From contig CACOLA010000001.1 of the NCBI GenBank assembly GCA_902627935.1, forward strand, positions 62,001 through 126,000: DNA of 64,000 nucleotides. The letters run 5' to 3'. The stretch is from an uncultured Pelagibacteraceae bacterium. GTDB lineage: Bacteria; Pseudomonadota; Alphaproteobacteria; Pelagibacterales; Pelagibacteraceae. Shown here piece after piece: positions 60,330 to 64,000 of this stretch. The notes under the pieces were generated by a model. The model saw only the letters and a program-made list of their open reading frames with translations. It had not been told where the DNA came from and made no database searches. Numbering within the stretch: the stretch's first letter is position 1; each line of letters begins with the position of its first letter. Both the position numbers and the translations under genes were made by a program.

Positions 60330-61787
60330 ATGTATTTAGTAATTAATTTAGGATTGAAATCTATAAGAGGTATTATTTATAATTCTTCAGGAAAAAAGGT
60401 TGATATGAAAAGTTTTATAATAAAAACTTATATCAACAATAATTTTATTGAACAAGATGCAAATGAATATGTATCTAAGCTTAATAAAATTTTATTTCAT
60501 TTTAAAAAAAAAAGAATTACATATAAAATTAAAAGTGTTTCCATAACCTCTAGCGCAAATTGTTTATTAGGGTTAACAAAAAAATATAAACCTATCACAA
60601 AAGTTTTTACAGTTTTAGATTTCAGAGCAAATGAAGTACTCATAGATAATAAATCAAAAAATGCTAAATATTTAGATCCATCTCATAATTTATCAAAAAT
60701 TATTTGGCTAAAAAAAAATAAGATAAAAATTTTTAAAAATTGTAAGTATTGGGTAAATAATTCTGACTATCTTTGTTATTATTTAACCCACAAATTAGTA
60801 ACAGATAATTTAAATTATGATAAATTCTTGTATAAGAATTCCAAAATTACAAAAAAAATTTTAGGATCACATAATATCTCTAAAATTTCTTTGCCTGAAA
60901 AAAAGAATATAGGTGATAGTATAAATCTAAATAAATCATCTATAGCTCGATTTGGTTTTAATAAACAATGTAAATTTATAATAACTACATATGATGCTAT
61001 TTGTGCTTGTTTAGGGTCTGTTAATTCAAAAAATATTTATCATAATGCTGCTGAAGTATCTGGTACTGTAACATCAATTAGAATTTTATCTAAAACTAAA
61101 CCAAAAAGACCAGGCTCCCTAAAGATTTCTTATATTCCTTTGATAGATAGATATTTGATTGGATTATCAAATAATTTAGGGGGTGGAATTATAGAGTGGT
61201 ATAAAAATTTTTTTATAACAAAAAATTATTATAAAGATTTAAAAAAATCATATTTTAGAGGAAAAAATTATTTTTATTTTTTTCCATTTATTTTTGGAGA
61301 CAGAGATTTAGGTTTTCATCAGACTTCAAGAGGTATTTTTTATGGACTAGGAAGTAATACTAATATTGACGATTTAACAAAAAGTGTCATTGACTCTGCA
61401 GCCTTTACGTCAAAATATTTACTAGATAGAATAAAAAAAAATAAGAGTATTGGTAAAATTTCATCTGTAACTTTGAGCGGAGGTCTAGCTAGATTAGAAT
61501 TTTTGAATAAAATTAAAGCAAGACTATTCGGTGTTAAAACTCTTATCTCTAAAGATTTTGAGAGCACATCTTTAGGATGTTTAATATTAATGGTGGTAAG
61601 TCAAAACGATAAAGAATTTGAAAAAATAATCAAAATTATCAAATTACAGAAACTCAAAGAATCAAATGACAATACCATTATAAATAAATATCAATTTTTT
61701 CTTAAATTCATAAAGAAAAATAAAAATTTATTTAATTTAGTTCACGAAAGTCTTGTTAAAAAAAACTCATATAAAAAAAATTTATGA
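60330..61787 (+). CDS. FGGY-family carbohydrate kinase
   Basis: A 485-residue sugar or polyol kinase of the xylulokinase/glycerol kinase family. The N-terminal LVINLGLKSIRGIIYNSSG is the ATP-binding start (usually D-x-G; here N-x-G). VSITSSANCLLGL follows, then SGTVTSI, NNLGGGIIEWY, and the second FGGY-type signature SGGLARLEFLNKIKARLFG...TSLGCLIL. The normally conserved first Asp is Asn, an oddity worth noting. It lies in an aldolase-kinase-dehydrogenase-nucleotidyltransferase operon, so its product is probably a phosphorylated polyol or ketose. The stop overlaps the next start (ATGA). Confidence 0.78.
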   Translation: MYLVINLGLKSIRGIIYNSSGKKVDMKSFIIKTYINNNFIEQDANEYVSKLNKILFHFKKKRITYKIKSVSITSSANCLLGLTKKYKPITKVFTVLDFRANEVLIDNKSKNAKYLDPSHNLSKIIWLKKNKIKIFKNCKYWVNNSDYLCYYLTHKLVTDNLNYDKFLYKNSKITKKILGSHNISKISLPEKKNIGDSINLNKSSIARFGFNKQCKFIITTYDAICACLGSVNSKNIYHNAAEVSGTVTSIRILSKTKPKRPGSLKISYIPLIDRYLIGLSNNLGGGIIEWYKNFFITKNYYKDLKKSYFRGKNYFYFFPFIFGDRDLGFHQTSRGIFYGLGSNTNIDDLTKSVIDSAAFTSKYLLDRIKKNKSIGKISSVTLSGGLARLEFLNKIKARLFGVKTLISKDFESTSLGCLILMVVSQNDKEFEKIIKIIKLQKLKESNDNTIINKYQFFLKFIKKNKNLFNLVHESLVKKNSYKKNL

Positions 61788-62833
61788 ATTATAAATTCAT
61801 AAAATTATCAAATCTTCCAAAGGAAATCAAAAATCGAAATATCAAAATATTAATTATTACATCAAAATTTCATAAGAATAAAAAATATTTATTAGGAATA
61901 ATTAATGAATTTAAAAAAACAAAAATAGTAAATTGTTATGGAAATGCATCAGCGGGTGCACCAATTAAGGATATAAACTACATACTTAAAAAATTTCATA
62001 AACCTGATTTAATTATTGGTATAGGTGGTGGATCTGTAATGGATATTGCTAAAGCTTGTTCTTGTCTTTTTAATAAGACTAATAAAACTAAAATAGAAAA
62101 TGTTGATATCAAAAAAAAGATTAGAACTATATTGGTGCCAACTATCTTAGGATCTGGAGCTGAAAACTCAAGAGGAGCAATATTAAAATATAAAAATGAT
62201 AAAAAAATTGCGATTAGACATGATTTAATAAAAGCAGACTATGTATATGTCGATTTAAATTTGACAAAATCAGCAAAAAATAAAATTAAATGTGAAGCAC
62301 TTTATGATTGTCTTTCACATGCTGTAGAGACATATATTTCGAATTTCTCAAATAAAATTGTAAAAAAACGATCATTAAATGCAATACGGTTTTTAATGAA
62401 TGTGAAGTCAGTTTCATTTTTTAAAAGCAAGATTAATTTAAAAAAATTAGCATTATGCTCTATATTTATGGGACAAAACCTTTCGGAAAGCACAACCTGT
62501 TTGCCACATAGGATTCAATATTCACTCTCTGAATTTTCAAATACCACTCATGCTCAAGGAATAATTGCTTTACATAAAGGATGGTTATTGTGTTCAATTA
62601 ACTCAATTAGTTTTAAAAAACTCAGTAAAGATCTCAATATAGAGAATATTAAATTTTATCAAAAAATAATTGATTTGAGAAAACGACTAAAGATTAATTA
62701 CTCATTAGGAAATTTTAAAATAAAAAAAAAACATTTTAGAAAAATTTCAAGTAAAACAAATGGAAAATTAGAAGCAGATCCAATTTATGTAAATAAAAAA
62801 ACAATTTTTAAAATTTTAGAAAAATCTTTATGA
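61784..62833 (+). CDS. iron-type alcohol dehydrogenase family protein
   Basis: A 349-residue Fe-ADH/DHQ-synthase-fold enzyme. The NAD(P) loop is LIIGIGGGSVMDIAKACSC and the second glycine loop VPTILGSGAENS. Metal ligands match the family Asp-His-His-His set: ALYDCLSHAVETY (Asp and His), TCLPHRIQY (His) and THAQGIIALHKG (His). Related enzymes reduce ketones or aldehydes such as dihydroxyacetone phosphate, succinic semialdehyde or phosphonoacetaldehyde. It overlaps the kinase and the nucleotidyltransferase by 4 bp each, so it surely acts in the same pathway. Confidence 0.82.
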   Translation: MNYKFIKLSNLPKEIKNRNIKILIITSKFHKNKKYLLGIINEFKKTKIVNCYGNASAGAPIKDINYILKKFHKPDLIIGIGGGSVMDIAKACSCLFNKTNKTKIENVDIKKKIRTILVPTILGSGAENSRGAILKYKNDKKIAIRHDLIKADYVYVDLNLTKSAKNKIKCEALYDCLSHAVETYISNFSNKIVKKRSLNAIRFLMNVKSVSFFKSKINLKKLALCSIFMGQNLSESTTCLPHRIQYSLSEFSNTTHAQGIIALHKGWLLCSINSISFKKLSKDLNIENIKFYQKIIDLRKRLKINYSLGNFKIKKKHFRKISSKTNGKLEADPIYVNKKTIFKILEKSL

Positions 62834-63555
62834 TAGGAGTTATATTAGCTGCAGGAAGAGGATCGAGACTTAAAAACTTTTCTAATGATAAACCAAAAGC
62901 ATTTATAAATTTATATAAGTCAAAAAAAATCATTGATTATCAAATTTCAGTTCTTAGAAAAATTAAAGTAAAAAAAATTATTATAGTAGTTGGTTATAAG
63001 AAAAATTTTTTTTATAGAAAATTTAAAAAAGATAAGGATATATCTTTTCTATATAACAGAAATTGGAAAACTACTAATGTTCTTAAATCATTTTCTTTAG
63101 CATTAAATATATTAAATGATGATTTTATTTTTGTTCATGCAGACTCAATTGTAGAAATAAATTTATATAAAAGTTTCTTGGGTTCAAAATTTTCTATTTT
63201 ACCTTTTAAAAAAAAGAAAAAATATCCAACTGAAGATATGAAGCTGTATATAAGAAATAAAAAAGTTTTTTTAACAAAAAAAAATATTACAAATTTGTAT
63301 CCAAAAGGTGAATTTTTGGGAATCGCTTTTTTTAAAAAAAATTTGATTCATGAACTCAAAAAAAAAGTAAAGATATTAAAAGATAGTAAAGATTTTTCAA
63401 AAATGTTTTTTGAAGATCTGATAAATAAAGTTTCAAATAAATATCATTTTAAAAAACTTAATATTAAAAAATTAAAATTTGTAGAAATTGATTTCAAAGA
63501 TGATTTAGATCAAGCTAGATTAATATTTAAAAAATATTTTTCTAATTTTTTTTAA
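62830..63555 (+). CDS. sugar/alcohol-phosphate nucleotidyltransferase (LicC-like)
   Basis: A 241-residue nucleotidyltransferase. The N-terminal GVILAAGRGSRLKNFSNDKPKAFI is the NTP-binding signature (LAAGxGxRL...KP). FIFVHADSIVE holds the metal-binding Asp, FLGIAFFKK is the substrate side and VEIDFKDDLDQA a late metal-site motif as in LicC and other cytidylyltransferases. It lacks extra C-terminal domains. With a LicD/fukutin-like transferase 57 bases downstream, it probably makes a CDP-linked small alcohol or polyol for transfer to glycans. Confidence 0.82.
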   Translation: MIGVILAAGRGSRLKNFSNDKPKAFINLYKSKKIIDYQISVLRKIKVKKIIIVVGYKKNFFYRKFKKDKDISFLYNRNWKTTNVLKSFSLALNILNDDFIFVHADSIVEINLYKSFLGSKFSILPFKKKKKYPTEDMKLYIRNKKVFLTKKNITNLYPKGEFLGIAFFKKNLIHELKKKVKILKDSKDFSKMFFEDLINKVSNKYHFKKLNIKKLKFVEIDFKDDLDQARLIFKKYFSNFF

Positions 63556-63612
63556 ATAAATCTATGATACTAATTGATTAATAAATAAGATAATTATTAG
63601 AAAATAATAAAA

Positions 63613-64000
63613 TTGAATAACAAAATTAAAATTAGAACTACAGAAGAGCTTAGTGATAGAAAAGAGCGTTTTCTTGAAATATGTAAGCTTTTAGACGATT
63701 TAAATCTTACCTATTTTTTAATTGGAGGTGTTCTCTTAGGTGCCAAGAGAGACAAGAAGTTTATTGAGTGGGATTGGGATGTAGAAATTAACCTTTTTAT
63801 TGAAGATCTTAATCTAAATTTTAATAAGATTTTGTCTAAATTATTAAATAATAATTTTGAGATAGACTATTGCAGAAAAACTCAGACTGATTCAAAAATA
63901 AACTTTTTTAAGAATTATAGTAAGGAAATAACTGGTTATACTTTAAATGGTTGGACTTATGATAAAGATAATAAAAGATATTTTAGAAATAAGTTAAGTT
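63613..64000 (+). CDS. LicD/fukutin-like phosphotransferase, N-terminal part (cut by window end)
   Basis: The frame is open from TTG 63613 to the right edge (129 codons seen). YFLIGGVLLGAKRDKKFIEWDWDVEI matches the LicD/fukutin nucleotidyltransferase-fold core (G-G/T-x-L-L-G-x-x-R...WD-x-D), where the Asp pair binds metal. LicD transfers phosphocholine from CDP-choline, and fukutin proteins transfer ribitol-phosphate from CDP-ribitol. Here the CDP-donor is presumably made by the upstream genes. The start codon is weak and unproven: the frame reopens only after a stop at 63598-63600. Confidence 0.75.
   Translation, partial: MNNKIKIRTTEELSDRKERFLEICKLLDDLNLTYFLIGGVLLGAKRDKKFIEWDWDVEINLFIEDLNLNFNKILSKLLNNNFEIDYCRKTQTDSKINFFKNYSKEITGYTLNGWTYDKDNKRYFRNKLS

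Noticed and set aside
62830-63555. The missing uridyltransferase half of GlmU
   Set aside because: It has a nucleotidyltransferase signature but sits in the LicC/LicD-like operon far away and resembles small cytidylyltransferases; size and context do not favour GlmU.
1-64000. CRISPR arrays, rRNA genes, IS elements
   Set aside because: No regularly spaced repeat-spacer pattern, rRNA sequence or transposase was seen on either strand.

Overview
The window looks like a chromosomal segment of a SAR11-type alphaproteobacterium (Pelagibacterales, Candidatus Pelagibacter-like). This is inferred from the very AT-rich sequence, the tiny or negative gaps between genes, Lys/Asn/Ile-rich proteins, and the gene set: methylcitrate operon, stand-alone PurS, citramalate synthase, CGFS glutaredoxin beside BolA, and class I ribonucleotide reductase. 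No rRNA, CRISPR array, IS transposase or integrase was seen.

Layout. 1-2.1 kb holds a compact polyamine/methylthioadenosine module: the end of mtnA, a class II aldolase and a fused SpeD-SpeE. 2.2-4.4 kb is a polar amino-acid ABC importer (binding protein plus two permeases, no ATPase) with a perfect palindrome after the binding-protein gene. 4.4-15.9 kb is mixed housekeeping: two glycosyltransferases, a redoxin, a hexapeptide-repeat protein, a hydroxyacid dehydrogenase, an MFS carrier, rpoZ, dusA, a TauE/SafE permease, a very long charged-helix protein and a phosphohexomutase. 16-19.5 kb is nrdA-nrdB with a palindrome-rich promoter. 20.2-23.7 kb is prpDBC for propionyl-CoA disposal. 24.5-34.4 kb is a plus-strand run: an acetyltransferase-only GlmU, glmS, DAHP synthase, nadE, cysS, cimA, a DUF1989 protein, trmJ and rpsD. 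34.4-41.6 kb is a tight nine-gene minus-strand operon: sfsA, map, purB, purC, purS, purQ, purL, bolA and grxD.

From about 42.9 kb the sequence becomes still richer in A/T and poly-Lys codons, gene directions mix, and surface-polysaccharide functions dominate: oxidoreductases, methyltransferases, a DegT-type aminotransferase, an asparagine-synthase homologue with an altered PP-loop, GT2 and GT-C transferases. This looks like a variable genomic island. It is interrupted by nadK and a tRNA-Leu(UAA) gene.

The most striking structure is at 56.2-59.1 kb. The 5' half of the tRNA-Leu gene plus its upstream flank is duplicated as an 87-bp direct repeat with two mismatches, 2,784 bp apart. The repeat ends exactly at the edge of the anticodon loop. 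Between the copies lie five overlapping or nearly overlapping genes of no recognisable family, themselves bracketed by a second, 30-bp direct repeat. This is the footprint of a site-specific insertion into a tRNA gene, by an element that carries no recognisable integrase.

Beyond it, after a broken FkbM-type methyltransferase gene, comes a tight operon of a divergent class II aldolase, an FGGY kinase, an iron-type alcohol dehydrogenase, a nucleotidyltransferase and (cut by the window edge) a LicD/fukutin-like transferase. I infer a route that makes a nucleotide-activated small polyol or alcohol and transfers it to a surface glycan.
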